Shown here: positions 42,572 through 54,144 of the stretch, piece after piece
How the letters are laid out: every line of letters starts with the position of its first letter
How positions within the stretch are numbered: position 1 is the stretch's first letter
NCBI GenBank assembly: GCA_024704765.1
Contig: JAKMXF010000166.1
Location: forward strand, 584,743-648,742
Origin: Oopsacas minuta
Taxonomy: Eukaryota > Porifera > Hexactinellida > Lyssacinosida > Leucopsacidae
Direction of reading: 5' to 3'
Length of the DNA stretch: 64,000 bases
The notes under the pieces: generated by a model
Told to the model about the DNA's origin: nothing
What the model saw: only the letters and a program-made list of their open reading frames with translations
Database searches by the model: none
Position numbers and translations under genes: made by a program

Positions 42572-43990
42572 TTAATTGTATAGATTGTAAATAATTGTGC
42601 TAATGTTCGGTCCAATTCTCCCTGCATTAGGCGTATTAAGTTGAATATTCTCAAGTAACTTTCTCCCCTCTTTCTCATCTAGTTCTTTATACCTATCTAA
42701 TAAGTTTGACAAAGTTGGGTATTCACTTATAATAGCGATTGCTTCGTCCTCTGTAAGTCTAGGAACTTGCATTAAATGTTTAGTGAACATGTCAGATAAA
42801 CTTAGAGGAACGGTTTTAACGAATCTACTTTGAAAATAATCGAATAACATTAAATTGGTATCATATGGTTGAGATTGAGATTCTGAACACTTAGAGTGCA
42901 GTGTCCGGCCTTGATAAAGCTGAATTAGTGTCTTTGTGAAATTAACTAAATAGCGCAGCGTCTCAAACACATCACGAGTGAATTGGATAATAAAATCGTC
43001 TCTAATATTGGTGAGAAATATAGCGTTCATGAGAGTATCTCTATCTAGTGTTCCTTTAAATGAACTCATCTCAATTAGATAGATGGGTTTCAATCCAGTT
43101 GATATTATTCTCTCTTTCTGTTCTTGGTATCTCTTATCAATAATGCTTTTAGATAAATCGTCTAACCTCTTCCTCTCCACTATGTAAGGTAGAATCAGCT
43201 CTTTAGGACCAGACCTAGCTATCCAGATAAAGTCTCCACAGGTTAAATGACAAGATTCATACTTGATCCCAGAATCTAACCAATTCTTAAACATATCCAC
43301 CTTTGCCTTCCTCTTATCAGAATTCATAAGGATCTGGTATTCCATTAGATCACAGATTAATACTATCTCGTAGGAATCTGGTGACAGAGTGATGGCAGGT
43401 AAATTTACACACGAAATTATAGAATCCTCATCCGAATAGTTATTGTTTGAATCTAAAATAATAGGCATTGTATTGTCTCTCTCAGTTGTTACGTTAGAAT
43501 CTGATAGATTCGAATTCACATTAGGAGTAGTTTTTGAACTTTGATCCGAATCTAGCGATGTCAGATTCTGGGATTGATAGGTATCGTATGAAGCAGCTTG
43601 CACTAACTCAATCTGATTTTGAAACTGAACAGCCAACTTCCTTCCAATGCTAGTGAGTGAATATTTGACTGGATGTCCAGAAGAAATTACTAATAACTTT
43701 TTAATGAGAATGCTCATAGTACTCCAGGCATTGTAGAAGATATTATTTGTTACAATAAAGGATGTGTCTGAGTGGTACTGAGCCTTGCTTATAATATCTT
43801 TCTTCCTCATCTCCTGGAGACCTTTTTGCTCCCCTTCCAGCAAACCGATTAGAATAGCATACCCTCCGCTCCTGTTCCGAGGTCTGTAACCAATATCTGA
43901 AGCTCTGTGTTTAGACTTGCTGTTGTCAGTCATAATTAAACTATAAAGACATTTGTTTTTGATATTGATGAGAAATTTAAGTAGATTCAA
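42572..43990 (-). CDS. MUS81: MUS81 structure-specific endonuclease subunit
   Basis: MUS81 with an EME partner cuts branched DNA (flaps, stalled forks, nicked Holliday junctions) in the nucleus. The frame is 472 residues; the ATG at 43933 (M20, MTDNSKSKHR) is an equally likely start giving 453. Residues about 37-120 are the winged-helix domain (RPRNRSGGYAILIGLL, HPVKYSLTSIGRKLA). 121-205 is a Ser/Asn-rich linker. The ERCC4 nuclease fold runs about 208-365 with D214, GDF (252-254) and the catalytic VERKRLDD (271-278), then IIDKRYQEQKERI. A C-terminal helix-hairpin-helix region is at about 400-470 (HLMQVPRLTEDEAIAIISEY). The N-terminal helix-hairpin-helix domain of about 90 residues found in human and yeast MUS81 is absent. 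Either it is lost or it lies on an upstream exon not detected. Catalytic residues are all present. Confidence 0.93.
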   Translation of the reverse strand: MNLLKFLINIKNKCLYSLIMTDNSKSKHRASDIGYRPRNRSGGYAILIGLLEGEQKGLQEMRKKDIISKAQYHSDTSFIVTNNIFYNAWSTMSILIKKLLVISSGHPVKYSLTSIGRKLAVQFQNQIELVQAASYDTYQSQNLTSLDSDQSSKTTPNVNSNLSDSNVTTERDNTMPIILDSNNNYSDEDSIISCVNLPAITLSPDSYEIVLICDLMEYQILMNSDKRKAKVDMFKNWLDSGIKYESCHLTCGDFIWIARSGPKELILPYIVERKRLDDLSKSIIDKRYQEQKERIISTGLKPIYLIEMSSFKGTLDRDTLMNAIFLTNIRDDFIIQFTRDVFETLRYLVNFTKTLIQLYQGRTLHSKCSESQSQPYDTNLMLFDYFQSRFVKTVPLSLSDMFTKHLMQVPRLTEDEAIAIISEYPTLSNLLDRYKELDEKEGRKLLENIQLNTPNAGRIGPNISTIIYNLYN

Positions 43991-44059
43991 ATATTAATTG
44001 TAGAACTATAAGTAAATAGAATAAATATGTTGAATTAGATCAAAAGTCCAATGTTAGTG

Positions 44060-44265
44060 GCCTGTTTATCGAGAAAAAATAATTCTTCGTTAAAGTAACG
44101 CATACAAATATGAAAATTGCTATCAAACTGACATAACTCGTAAACCGCGAATAATCGAGGGAATACATAGCGAGTTCACGGGAAAACGAGACACAAATAT
44201 TTTCCGCGAATAATCGAGACAGTCAAAGGCAAACTCGCGAACGCCGAGGGCTGTCTGTATATCAT
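44060..44265. repeat. pogo/CENP-B-like element end with repeated cgcgaataatcgag motif
   Basis: ccgcgaataatcgag occurs twice (about 44146 and 44198), and aactcg(c/t) words repeat between. The right end reads ctgtctgta, resembling the cagt.../TA termini of the other pogo-like elements. No left terminus or coding remains. From 44266 to 44670 nothing is recognised. Confidence 0.35.
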
Positions 44266-44670
44266 TAACTTTGCTGGATGATGATGATAACCACCCCTTT
44301 TCCTAATAATTACATTGACGTAAAAATGGTCTCAATGAAATTTGGTCGCGAGTAATATCAGAGACGTTTACCGGCTATCCAAAGTGAATTATCCCTTTGG
44401 ATAGTTGGTCACAGGAATTAATGCTTGAAGAAACCATTGTGTAAAAGATAATTTATTCTTGATGTTTCAATCATTGTTGTGAGGGTATCACTTTTGTATA
44501 AATTTGTTTTAATCTCTACGACGGGATACCGACAATTCGGTACATTACTATTTAGTTTGGAGTAAATAGGAAATTTGAGACAGGCGATGCTTCTATTCTC
44601 AGAATACGTGTTGATTGTTTGAACCCTGGGTGAGAACCTGTAAATTGGAACTAATTAGCAACTAGTTGAT

Positions 44671-45060
44671 GTGTTACATACAAACATCAGCTGCAAATCA
44701 TTTATGTTGAAACAAAACATGCTAACTGCACATCACAATATTGGCGATAGTGTTTTGGAACTTTCTGAAGGCACATCTGCTATACTACAAAGATTGAATA
44801 GCCTGAAACGTACTATTCATCGCCAGCGGGAAAGGACAATTCGGCTTCTGCTCAACTGACGAGTTTAGAAGATCTTCAAAATTTATTGCAAGATGCAAAA
44901 CGAACCAAAGACGTGAATATCAAGACAAAAGATTGGCTCTGAGAGAGCTGGCTATGGGGTACCACCACAGGCCTAAAATTGGAGTTCTTCGAGGAATAGC
45001 TCTTCAAATAGGATCAGAAACACAGAAGGGATTGAAAATATATCCGCCGGAAGTGGTTCC
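44671..45060 (+). pseudogene. Possible MULE/FLYWCH-type transposon remnant
   Basis: The 62-residue frame 44671-44859 has EGTSAILQRLNSLKRTIHRQRERTI, similar in pattern to the segment after the FLYWCH finger in many multicopy animal proteins. Downstream sequence to about 45060 keeps scattered open pieces but no zinc finger was found upstream. Evidence is weak and the rest of the element is not visible. Confidence 0.25.
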
Positions 45061-45217
45061 TATATCAAAAAATCAGGATCTTTAGTCATGGATAACAAAT
45101 AGAAACATTTTGGTGCTTTTATCCGTATGTTCACATGCGCTTAAGCTGCCTGACTAGAGTGTAAGTTAGCAGCGAGTAATGAACTTAACACTTAATAATT
45201 CAGTCAATTTCACTCAA

Positions 45218-45790
45218 TCTATACTATTAAACTCAATTAATCTATATATGTTAGTGTGTCCAGAATTGATTGAAGAACCTGGAGGACCCAGGGCTGATTT
45301 TTGGCATCCAGTGGTATTTTGGGCCTCGATCGGAAAAGTTCGAGTCTTGACAACAATTTACCTATGACCAGGGGCGTTGGAAGTGGGGCGGCCCCCACTT
45401 TTTACATGAAATAACGTTAGTTCTTTGGGTCATGAGTCAGCAGAGCCACCCCTCTTTGTATCATTATGCTAACATGGGCCGCCACGCATTCCAAGGGCTT
45501 CCTACTACCCTGCCTATGACGAAATTATGACGTCATTGTCGCGTTTTTGGATTTTCGAAAAATCACACTATTGACCACTGCTCAGCCAATATACATGATA
45601 GAAGTTTGAAATTTGAATCACAGGTACCCCTCAATATGTCAAATGGCCTGACGTCATGATTATTACCAACTCCTGATGGTATTATTACGTCATCATGATT
45701 GTACAAAAAAATTCAGTATTTCTTAATACACGAGGCACGAAGTGCCCAGCTCTAAGAATAGTCTGTTTGGATGCGATAACAATATTTAGG
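45218..45790 (+). mobile_element. Helitron family 2 copy, 5' end and interior
   Basis: It starts TCTATACTATTAAACTC after an A. It runs through gaggacccagggctgatttt and cggaaaagttcgagtcttga, the same order as in 50475-51271, and later has cacgaggcacgaagtgcc. It is interrupted near 45370-45520 by what looks like a small GC-rich insertion (aggggcgttggaag ... ctaccctgcctatgac). No 3' terminal hairpin was found. Confidence 0.5.
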
Positions 45791-46471
45791 TTTCCTTTAC
45801 GTGTTAAATGCAGATTAGTTTCATAAACCATGAAACCTGTTGTTTATTGTCACATCCATTGAGTGGAAATACCTAAAATTGGAGAATTGTGTTTTGACGA
45901 AAATGATCCCCCTATAGATTGATCCGGGGGAACCATTTTCGACAAAACAATTGGCGTTAAGGATTTAGAAAAGATTGGAGTATAGAGTAGAAGAATTCAA
46001 ACCCATTACAGGAAAAGTGATGATACAACTAGAACCGATCCTTTTGCATGTAGGGTATCATTTACTGAAATTGAATCATCGATGTATCGGGCAAGAAGAA
46101 TGTTGCAGCCCAAAATTCTAATTAACCTCTATCGCGTACAATTAGCCTCTTTTGTGTAGAGTTAACCTTTTTCGTGTCTATAAGTAACCTCGTGTACAAA
46201 TTATCGTTATATATTTTTTCTTTCTCCTTATTCCTTGTATTTTATTCTAACTTTCATTTTCAATTTAATTCATTCTTTTAATTCAAATTAACAGGTCTCC
46301 ATTTAACCTGTTTGCTTGAGGTTTACAGTAGCCAAACTCTACTCGATTACATGAAATACATAGTATCTCCTCGATTACCTATTTAATACTGTTGAGCAAT
46401 TCACTCTAGCTATTATATATCTTGATCTATCCTACTTTTAATTTTACCTATTTTCGAGAGTCAACTTTTTC
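45791..46471. other. Noncoding stretch between Helitron and mariner relic
   Basis: ctccaatttt...gg pairs and repeats of (a)gttaaccttttt / aattagcctc near 46120-46190 were seen, but no clear element ends. No coding frame. Confidence 0.3.
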
Positions 46472-47515
46472 ATGGCTTCAAAACACATATCAAGCAAAAC
46501 CGAACAACGAGCTTACATAAAGATTCGCACTGTACTCGGCGACAAACCATTCAGATACATGAGGATTTCGTCACCGTTTATCATGGGGAAGCTCTAGCGT
46601 ATCCCACTGTCAAGGTATGGGCACGTGAATTGAGGGCTGCTAGGGGTAGCATTGAAGATGCCCCTCGGACCAGAAGGCCGATTTCCGCTACCATCTCTGA
46701 AATTCTGGAACTTTTGGGATATTGACCCCCATTTGAGCGTTGAAGAGCTTGCCCTAATCCTGGGCATCTCATCGGGAAATGTTCATACAATTCTACACGA
46801 TTATCTCGAATATCGAAAGATTTCAGCGCGATGGATACCAAAAATCCTCACAAAAGGGCAAAGGAGAAGAGGTTTCATGAGCGAAAAAATAGCTTAAAGA
46901 ATATAGGGATTGTGATTCTCGAAGGTTATATGAAATCATCACTGGTGACGAAACTTGGATTAATTTTCTGAACCTCTATGTATGGAACATAGCAAATCGT
47001 GACTCCCAAAAGTGTTCTTATCCCCCGAATGGCACATCCGGACTCCCGAGACAATAAGCTTCTCTAGAGCATATTTTGTGATGCGTATGGGTCAGCTGCT
47101 CAAAACCTGTGCCTAAAGGTAATCTACTCAATGAGAATTTTACGCTGATAAATGTCTGAACCTATAAAACACGACGTCCGCGTACAGGAACTCGATGAAT
47201 CAAACTTCTCCACGATAATGCCAGACCTCATGTTTCAAGATACGTTAGGGAATTCATTGAGGATATCGGGTTTGAAACGATGGCACATCTTCCGTATTCC
47301 CCAACTCTTTCACCTTGTGATTTCTGGCTATTTCCTGAGCTGAAATAACATCTCAGAGGACGGCTATTTCATAGCCGACAAGTGCTTGGAAACGGGGTTT
47401 ACCACTACCTCAATTCAGTAGACAGAGACGAGTAATAAAAAAACATTTTCGAAGTGGGTTGAATGGCTACAACTATGCATCGATGTAGAGGGGAGTATTT
47501 CGAACATTTTATGTA
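46472..47515 (+). pseudogene. Decayed mariner transposase, related to the 61239-62576 copy
   Basis: It starts MASKHISSKTEQRAYIKIRT, parallel to MASKSTDFEFEQRAYVKIRT in the later copy. After a stop near 46594 the reading continues in other frames. 46652-46897 has DPHLSVEELALILGISSGNVHTILH and FRKISARWIPKILTKGQ-like sequence; then ITGDETW-like (ggtgacgaaacttgg at 46943-46957). The last part, from 47155 to 47515, matches the C-terminal half only in pieces. Many stops. Terminal repeats were not found. Confidence 0.7.
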
Positions 47516-49161
47516 GAAATTTGATTAGTAAGTTGTTGTAGTGTCAAGATATTAAACAAAGATGGGAAATTTTTGAATGCCCTAAGTACAATACATTTCA
47601 TTAGTTCATGAACCCCTCAATGGGTTTTCGGTCTCAGATCCAGCCTGGAACCCCAATCAGTCAGGGTCTGGTGAATTGCGGCATCTACACAAGGGGGTCA
47701 GGGGGCCTTGAAAAGAACAAAATCACATAACCCTGAGCTGCACTCCCAGCCTGTCGACTGGGACAATTTTATAAAGAATACTGGCCACCATTATAGGAAC
47801 CCAAGGCTGAGATTAGATATTTGAAATTTATAAGAACAGTGGAAGCCGGTTAATCGGGAAAGATCGGGAGTCAATGTTTGTCCCGGTTAACCGATCATGA
47901 TTTATTTAAGTATTCAAAACTAGTTTTTCATGATCTTATAACCAAAGATATCTTAAATAACCACTAAAAATTCCTTGCTATAGCTATAGGGTCTAGAGAT
48001 GAATCGTTATAAGTTGCGTAGAAATATGTGAAAATTTGATTAATCACTCTACACCTCCAATTACACCTGCAACTTGCTTTTGAATTTTACTTAGAAAGGT
48101 GTGAAAATACAAATATGATTATTCACCAAAAAGGTATGAAATATTATGTATACTAATTTTCATTTATATCTGACTGTTAGATTTCGCACGGCTGAGCAGA
48201 TGGACCGACGTGACACATCGTCCATGCCATCAGGGCATCTCTCTATAGGAGCTACAGTCAAAACTAATTAGTATTGTTTTCATAGTAGGTTCAAAATTTA
48301 TTGGTGCCCCTCGTAGCGTATTACGTATTTCACGCATGAATTTATTTTACAACAATACATATTTTTCAAGTGGTGACATTGGCTTTATTCACTTACAAAA
48401 CTTGATTACCTACTTGAAATGCTGGAGGGTTATTTTATAACCAGAGCATTTCAAGAGCTGGACCAGGAGCAGTGGCGTCGTGTGGCTTGAAATCTGGGGG
48501 GGGCACAAATTCAATCTGCAACAAGTTCTGGATGAGGGTCTATGGGCGCTGTAAACAGTCAATAAGGACCAGGAGCGAAACTCATCGCAAGAAATAACAT
48601 TTGATTTGCAATTAGCCCATTTTCTGGTCCCTTGCAGTAATGATGAGGGAAGTCGGAGAATATTTGGGGGTCACGGGCCCATATACCACGACTCCACTGA
48701 CCTGGAGCATTCTCCATTTATGATTCAGTACCGCAAGGTGGAGCGACGCTCCTTTTTTGGAGAATCGCCCACACCGGAGTCCGCTCTAATTTAGCTGCAA
48801 GCAATATTCAAATGTCATCGATATTCTGCATAAATTCGGTATTGTTGCTATAGAATGTGATTGTTTGTACACTTTTTCATAACTCGCAACAGGTTTGACG
48901 TTATACATTTAGCAATTTCCTGAATGTGTAATGGTAAAATTCAATCCTGCTTACTTATATAAATCTAATGTAAATCCAAAGAATGAAAAGGAGAGCGATT
49001 GGAGCGCGCTCCTTTTTCCTGGAGCGGGAGCCGGAGTGAACTCCTTTTCTGAGTAAGGCTTCTTTTTCAGGCGAGGTTCGCGCTCCATTACCACTATCCA
49101 GATTATTAATTGTCTATTATGTGAATATCTCAATTTAGTAAAGTTAACAAAGCTCTTTATT
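47516..49161. other. Repeat-derived noncoding region upstream of the uridine kinase
   Basis: A pogo-like end lies at about 47840-47900 (cagtggaagccggttaatcg, then a second cccggttaaccgatc). A GC-rich block at 48480-48530 and copies of ggagcg(a/c)gctcc-like palindromes at 48740-48760 and 48995-49085 look like hAT-type MITE debris. No conserved coding frame was found; the short frames here are shadows. Confidence 0.35.
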
Positions 49162-49948
49162 ATGCATAGTAAACCAAGTTTTGACCCAATTTGTGAGAAT
49201 GGTAACCAGATTTTAAAACCATTCCTTATTGGAGTCACTGGAGGTAGTGCATCTGGGAAAACTACTGTCTGTGAGAAGATTATTGAACAATTAGGAGCAG
49301 CTGGGATAGCTAATCAAGAGAAAAAAGTTTCAATTCTTAATCAAGATAGTTTTTATAAGGATCTCACACAAGAAGAACATCGTTTAGCCGCGGTCGGTGA
49401 TTACAATTTTGACCACCCTGACTCATTTGATAAAGAATTTGATAATAATGTCATTAAAATATCTTTTACTAAGGAAAACTATTCAAGTTCCAATTTATGA
49501 CTTTAGGACACACAAAAGAACAAAGGAGATGGCCATCGTTTATCCTTCTGATGTTATATTGTTCGAAGGTATATTAATATTATACGAACCATTATTTAGA
49601 GATCTACTTGATTTGAAGATATTTGTTGATGTAGACAGTGATGTAAGGCTTTCAAGAAGAATACTAAGAGATATGTCTCAAAGAGGAAGAACTTTAGAGT
49701 CTATATTAAAACAGTATGCTACATTCGTTAAACCATGTTTTGAGGAATTTACTCTCCCTACAAAACAATACGCAGATGTAATCATACCTAGGGGTGTTGA
49801 GAATATCGTTGCAATCAATCTTATTTGTCAACACATATCGAATATCCTCTCATCCAAAAGTTCTGTTATGTCCAGAATGGAAAAGATTAGAGTCCGCAGA
49901 TTCTCAGAATCGGATAAGCTTTGTAGCAATGGAACATGGGAAGATTGA
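49162..49948 (+). CDS. UCK: Uridine-cytidine kinase, interrupted by one frameshift
   Basis: UCK phosphorylates uridine and cytidine with ATP, the first step of pyrimidine salvage in the cytoplasm. Piece 1 (from ATG 49162) has the P-loop GGSASGKT (27-34), ILNQDSFYK and [12 protein letters not shown]. Piece 2, one base out of frame, has [80 protein letters not shown] and INLICQHI. Removing one A from the aaaa run at 49456-49459 joins them into one frame of 261 codons, exactly the length of human UCK2. No other break exists and both halves are well conserved. That suggests an assembly or read error, or a very recent mutation, rather than an old pseudogene. Programmed +1 shifting is a remote option. 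Confidence 0.88.
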
Positions 49949-50474
49949 TCACATTTCGCCTAGAAGATATTGTTCAGCTTACTCCGAACTCATGGCATCT
50001 TTTTGGTGAACCTTGTCTAATTATTTAGTAATTTGGTCTACAGAGTATTGTTCCATTATACCATTTTGGTGGCATACATTATATCTATTTTATCGATAGC
50101 TCTCTATATAGGATTCTCGATATTTGGCCGGCCATACTATAGTATAGTGCGCAAGATTTGGAATCACTTCCTTTATTTATTGTTTTGTGCCGACTATAGT
50201 GGGTCAGGATTGAAATGGATGCCTATATTATCATATCACTGTGCCGAGTGGAACCTCCTAAAGTGGGGTTGATAAATGGGTGTGTTTGGTACAGCACAGC
50301 CAAAAGAACCTCCTAATGTGGATTTGAGGTGGTTCAAAGGCAATTTTTAAGATTAGTTGCCTCATAAAATGGTATGGAGGAAGGATTTGTATCTATAGTT
50401 TAGTAGGGCTACTATGCCAGTACCGACTATACTATACTATAGGTGTCTTCTTCCTTGTGAGAGCTGAACGTTAA
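49949..50474. other. Downstream region of the uridine kinase
   Basis: A tatactatag word repeats (about 50133-50142 and 50429-50442), and the cctcctaaagtggg / cctcctaatgtggatt pair occurs at 50256 and 50310. They look like remains of a small element. No coding frame is supported. Confidence 0.3.
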
Positions 50475-51271
50475 TCTATACTATTAAAACGTAATTTATC
50501 TATGTATATTTATATATATATATGTATATCCAGGATTGATTGAAGAAAATGGAGGACCCCAGGGCTGATTTTTGGCATACAGGAGTATTTTGGGCCTGGC
50601 TCGGACAAGTTCGAGTCTTGGACGAAAATTCACACCTATTTGGATTTTCGAAAATTCACATTATTGCCACTGCTCTGCCAATATATATGATAGAAGTTTG
50701 AAATGTGAATCACAGGTAACCCTCAATGTGACAAATATCCTGACATCATGTCTCTGACCAAAAGCTAACTCATCATGGGATTATTGCGCTATCATGGCTG
50801 TACTAAAATATGAAAATTTTCCTTAATTTCAAGATTTCAGAATTTCTTAATACCCGTGGCACGAAGTGACGAGATTGCTAACCAAAAGCGATATGGCATC
50901 TCTAGTGTTACCACAGAAGGCAATTAAGTGTAATTTGGATGGACTATGGATAATAAAATCTCAAAATTTCTTCTACAGTCAACTCCGCTTAATTGGGACA
51001 AATCTCCAGGAACGGAATAATCTCCATTGAAGTTCATACTAAATATTTTCGGTTAATCGGGACAAACTCTGGTGCTCGAGTGAAAATTATTGACTCAATG
51101 AAAAAGAAAGTCCACTTGATCTGAGCAAATTCTAGCAAAGTATAGGTGAATGGACAAAATTTTCGCTTAATTGGGGCAAATCTTCCGCTTAATCAGGACA
51201 AAATTAATACTTAATCTAACCTGAGGCACTAAGCTGTCGCGCAGCGACCTAGCAAGCGAATCGCGCGCTAG
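50475..51271 (+). mobile_element. Helitron, nonautonomous, family 2 (complete, 797 bp)
   Basis: It has textbook ends: TCTATACTATTAAAAC at the 5' end after an A (50474), and CTAG at the 3' end before a T (51272). A gtcgc-gca-gcgac hairpin lies at 51236-51248, and a further ctagc...gctag pairing lies close to the end. The inside, about 50979-51200, contains a pogo-like piece with the repeated words cgcttaattggg(a/g)caaa and ggttaatcgggacaaa. No Rep/helicase gene. Relics of the family lie at 150-365, 31690-32190, 45218-45790 and about 63230-63470. Confidence 0.8.
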
Positions 51272-51282
51272 TTGTATATACT

Positions 51283-51805
51283 ATTGTCATGATAAAGTCT
51301 GAACGTTCCTGAGTAATAGCACATACCATGGATGGCACATGATTTGTCACTATCCACTTATAACTCCATAATCGTGGAAATAATTGCAAAATCAGGATAG
51401 CCATTTATTGCATATACCAGACTTCCCATATCCTGATTATAAAATTTTGATAGGATATCTCCAAAGAATATTGCGCAGTCATCAATAATATATGGTCAAT
51501 TTCGTGATTACATTATGATCTTCAGAGATATATCATAATGTATTATTAGGGCATGTGAAATCGGATGTATACTATAAAATGGTTATCCTGATTTGCAATT
51601 ACTTTCACGATTATCGAGTTATAAGTGGATATAGACAAATCATGTGACATCCATGGTCTGTGCTATTACTCAGGAACGTTCGAACTTTATCATGACAATA
51701 GTTTCTTGTGTTGTATGGAAACAATTTTAGATCAATTCCCATTTCAACATTTTCATCAAAACTCGATATTAAACGCTTTACAAGGTTCAAAATTAGGACA
51801 ATTTT
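51283..51805. mobile_element. Foldback element, second copy
   Basis: The left half carries catgataaagt, cctgagtaatagcaca and aaaatcaggatagccattt. The right half carries the inverse in the opposite order (ggttatcctgatttgcaatt, gtgctattactcagga, actttatcatgac). The arms are about 200 bp. It resembles 33657-34543 but lacks the nested MITE. The long minus-strand frame 51611-52291 crosses its right edge and is not a gene I can support. Confidence 0.65.
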
Positions 51806-52487
51806 GAGTAATTTTATAAAATTATTGCTAACTAAGCAAATAAATTGACACAAGTAGAATTTTGCTTTTCGATTGATGGCATGTATTTCTATGAGTACGT
51901 AATACATTAATTCGAACACAAGTGCACTGTTTCTGAGATATATACTCAAGTAGTCAGCATAATAATCCAAATTTGGTTTAGCCAATCTCTGGTCCTGAGA
52001 ATATTGCCAGCAGTCCAATGACGGATTCAATTCAGAATTAATTCCTTCAATTCCCATTCCGAAGTCAAAATTTTCGGGCTTAATTCCCATTCTCAGCCAT
52101 TTAATTACAGGAATAACGACTAACTTCCCATTCCCATTCACAATAGGAATTAATTCTTTATATGTTATATACCCATATGCAGTTAGAATATTTTTGTTAC
52201 ATAATAACTTATTCAAGTTTACGTTGAACATATTCCTTACTTCAGGGGTGGGCAAATTACGGCCCGCTTGTGATTTTGAGCCGGCCCACATGGCTTAAGT
52301 TGTTTGAGTACTCGAATTATTTGATCACTGTCTACTCTCTCTTACGCATTCGGAAATTTCGTCCCATGGAAAATTTGATTAAGTGATCTAGGAGGTGTAT
52401 AAATTGCCACAGTGAACTTTCAGTGATACCTCCCTGACCTATTAATGAATTCGTTTTTAGTTTTTATTACTAGTAATTTATCTTGTT

Positions 52488-52580
52488 ATGGCTTCGAAGA
52501 AAAGTATTGCTATATCACCAAAAGAACCAAATTTTGACAAACTAATAAAAATGCAAAATCAGTTGCATTGCTCTCATTAA
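52488..52580 (+). pseudogene. 5' end of the shell hAT transposase, cut by insertion
   Basis: MASKKSIAISPKEPNFDKL and onward for about 28 codons, a start like those of GTF2IRD2/ZBED-type hAT proteins. It runs into the TTAA insertion site of the piggyBac-like element at 52577-52580. The remaining transposase is not found on the far side, where only about 165 bp of hAT sequence remain. Confidence 0.5.
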
Positions 52581-52739
52581 CCCAGCGGTGGCTATGTTGT
52601 TCCATTAGGACCCCCTGTCACGAAATTTTACCCAGACCCCATAGCCAACAGTAATCTTCATATTGGGGTCTACAGAGACCCCCATAGCCAACTGCAATCT
52701 CTGAATTTAGGGGGATTTCCCTGATCATAGCGCACGACC

Positions 52740-54144
52740 CACTGTTGTCACAATAATACGTTAAGATGGGAGGAGGGTAAGAATCTAAAATTGGAGTGCA
52801 GCTTTACATCCAGTATTCTCTCATATGTAACTAATCGGCCGATGGTCGGCTTAGCCGAAGCAGTAAGCCACGCCTGACAAAAAAAAGCTAAATTCCAATC
52901 TTTGACGGCTGACCAATAATTTCGAGTGCATGTCGTTCAGCGTAAGACCTGATACTGTCGGTGGAATCCTTATCCGGAGAACTATGTATTTCTATTTACA
53001 GTTCCATCATGGACTCGAATATTATATTCCAAATTTACCAAATTTGGAAATATAAGAAAATTTGACTTTTGATAATATAATCAATGGGCCTCGGCAAATG
53101 TATTTCCTTCCCACTCCGCTGATGCTTCAACTGAATTATTGCTCCTATGAATCCCTTAAATCATGATGTTGGTTCTACATCTCGATAGTATATGATGGTT
53201 CTTGATAAAAACCAGCAGGAATTGTTCATCCGATGTGTGTATGTTCAAAATGTAGGACAAGAGTTTGTGATATTGTAGCGGGGAGGTGTTTGATTGGAGT
53301 TTCAAAATACTTTAAAATACCTTCAAAATACTCTGTGCTAAAAAACCAAATGCTGAAAGTCAACTGATTTTTAATACAAATACTTCATCTATGTTGTAAT
53401 TAGCTTGCAGACCTTCAGCCTGAAGGTTACCGCATATGTTTTGAGTGAGGTGAAAAAAACAGCATTTAATATTAGTGCACTGCCAAAAGTGTGACTTCTC
53501 TATATTACCACTATTAACATAAAGTTACTTCCACACTAGTGTATAAGGGTCAACCTCTCAGAGTTTTCTTTTTCTAATATCTAGAAGAAACTCTCTGATA
53601 TAGGTGACGAATATAATTAATGATATGTATATGGAGAAGGGCGGTTCACGTGGCATGGGACCCCTGCAGATGTAGGGGTCCCCACAAATACAGGTTCCCA
53701 AACAAGAAAGGGCAAATGGCGTGCCTAGGGATGGGCTAAAGGGGCGGTTGTTCAGGGCTACATTCTCAGCCCGCCATACACCAGATTCATATTCAGTACC
53801 TTTGGCTAGATAGTAGGATTTGGCCTCGGACCATTTTTTTCGTGAAATGGCCACATAGTACGTATATTAATTGAATAGATTAATTATGGCATTATAGAAT
53901 GGGTTCTATTTATTAGGTTAACAAAATATATTTAATGTCAGACTTGCCTCTACTAAAATTCGCTAAAAGTCTACCAAATTTGTAAAATGTCAAATAAAAT
54001 TGATGAAATGTCAAACAAAATTACTCAAAAGTCTAACAAAAATAATCAAAAAGCTAACTAAATTAACCAAAATTCTAACAAAATTGATATATACTCTACG
54101 CTAAGTGGCTATTTTATACATTAAAGAGGTAGAATATATATCTG
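52740..54144. other. Uncharacterised interior of the piggyBac-like element
   Basis: AT-rich noncoding sequence. At about 53945-54090 the phrase (a)aaa(t/g)tctaacaaaatt(a/g)a repeats with changes, forming an irregular tandem run. A GC-richer block at 53640-53790 has only shadow frames. No conserved coding. Confidence 0.35.

Noticed and set aside
51611-52291. 226-residue minus-strand frame
   Set aside because: It crosses the right arm of a foldback element and the left end of the hAT shell. No domain was recognised, so it is not supported as a gene.
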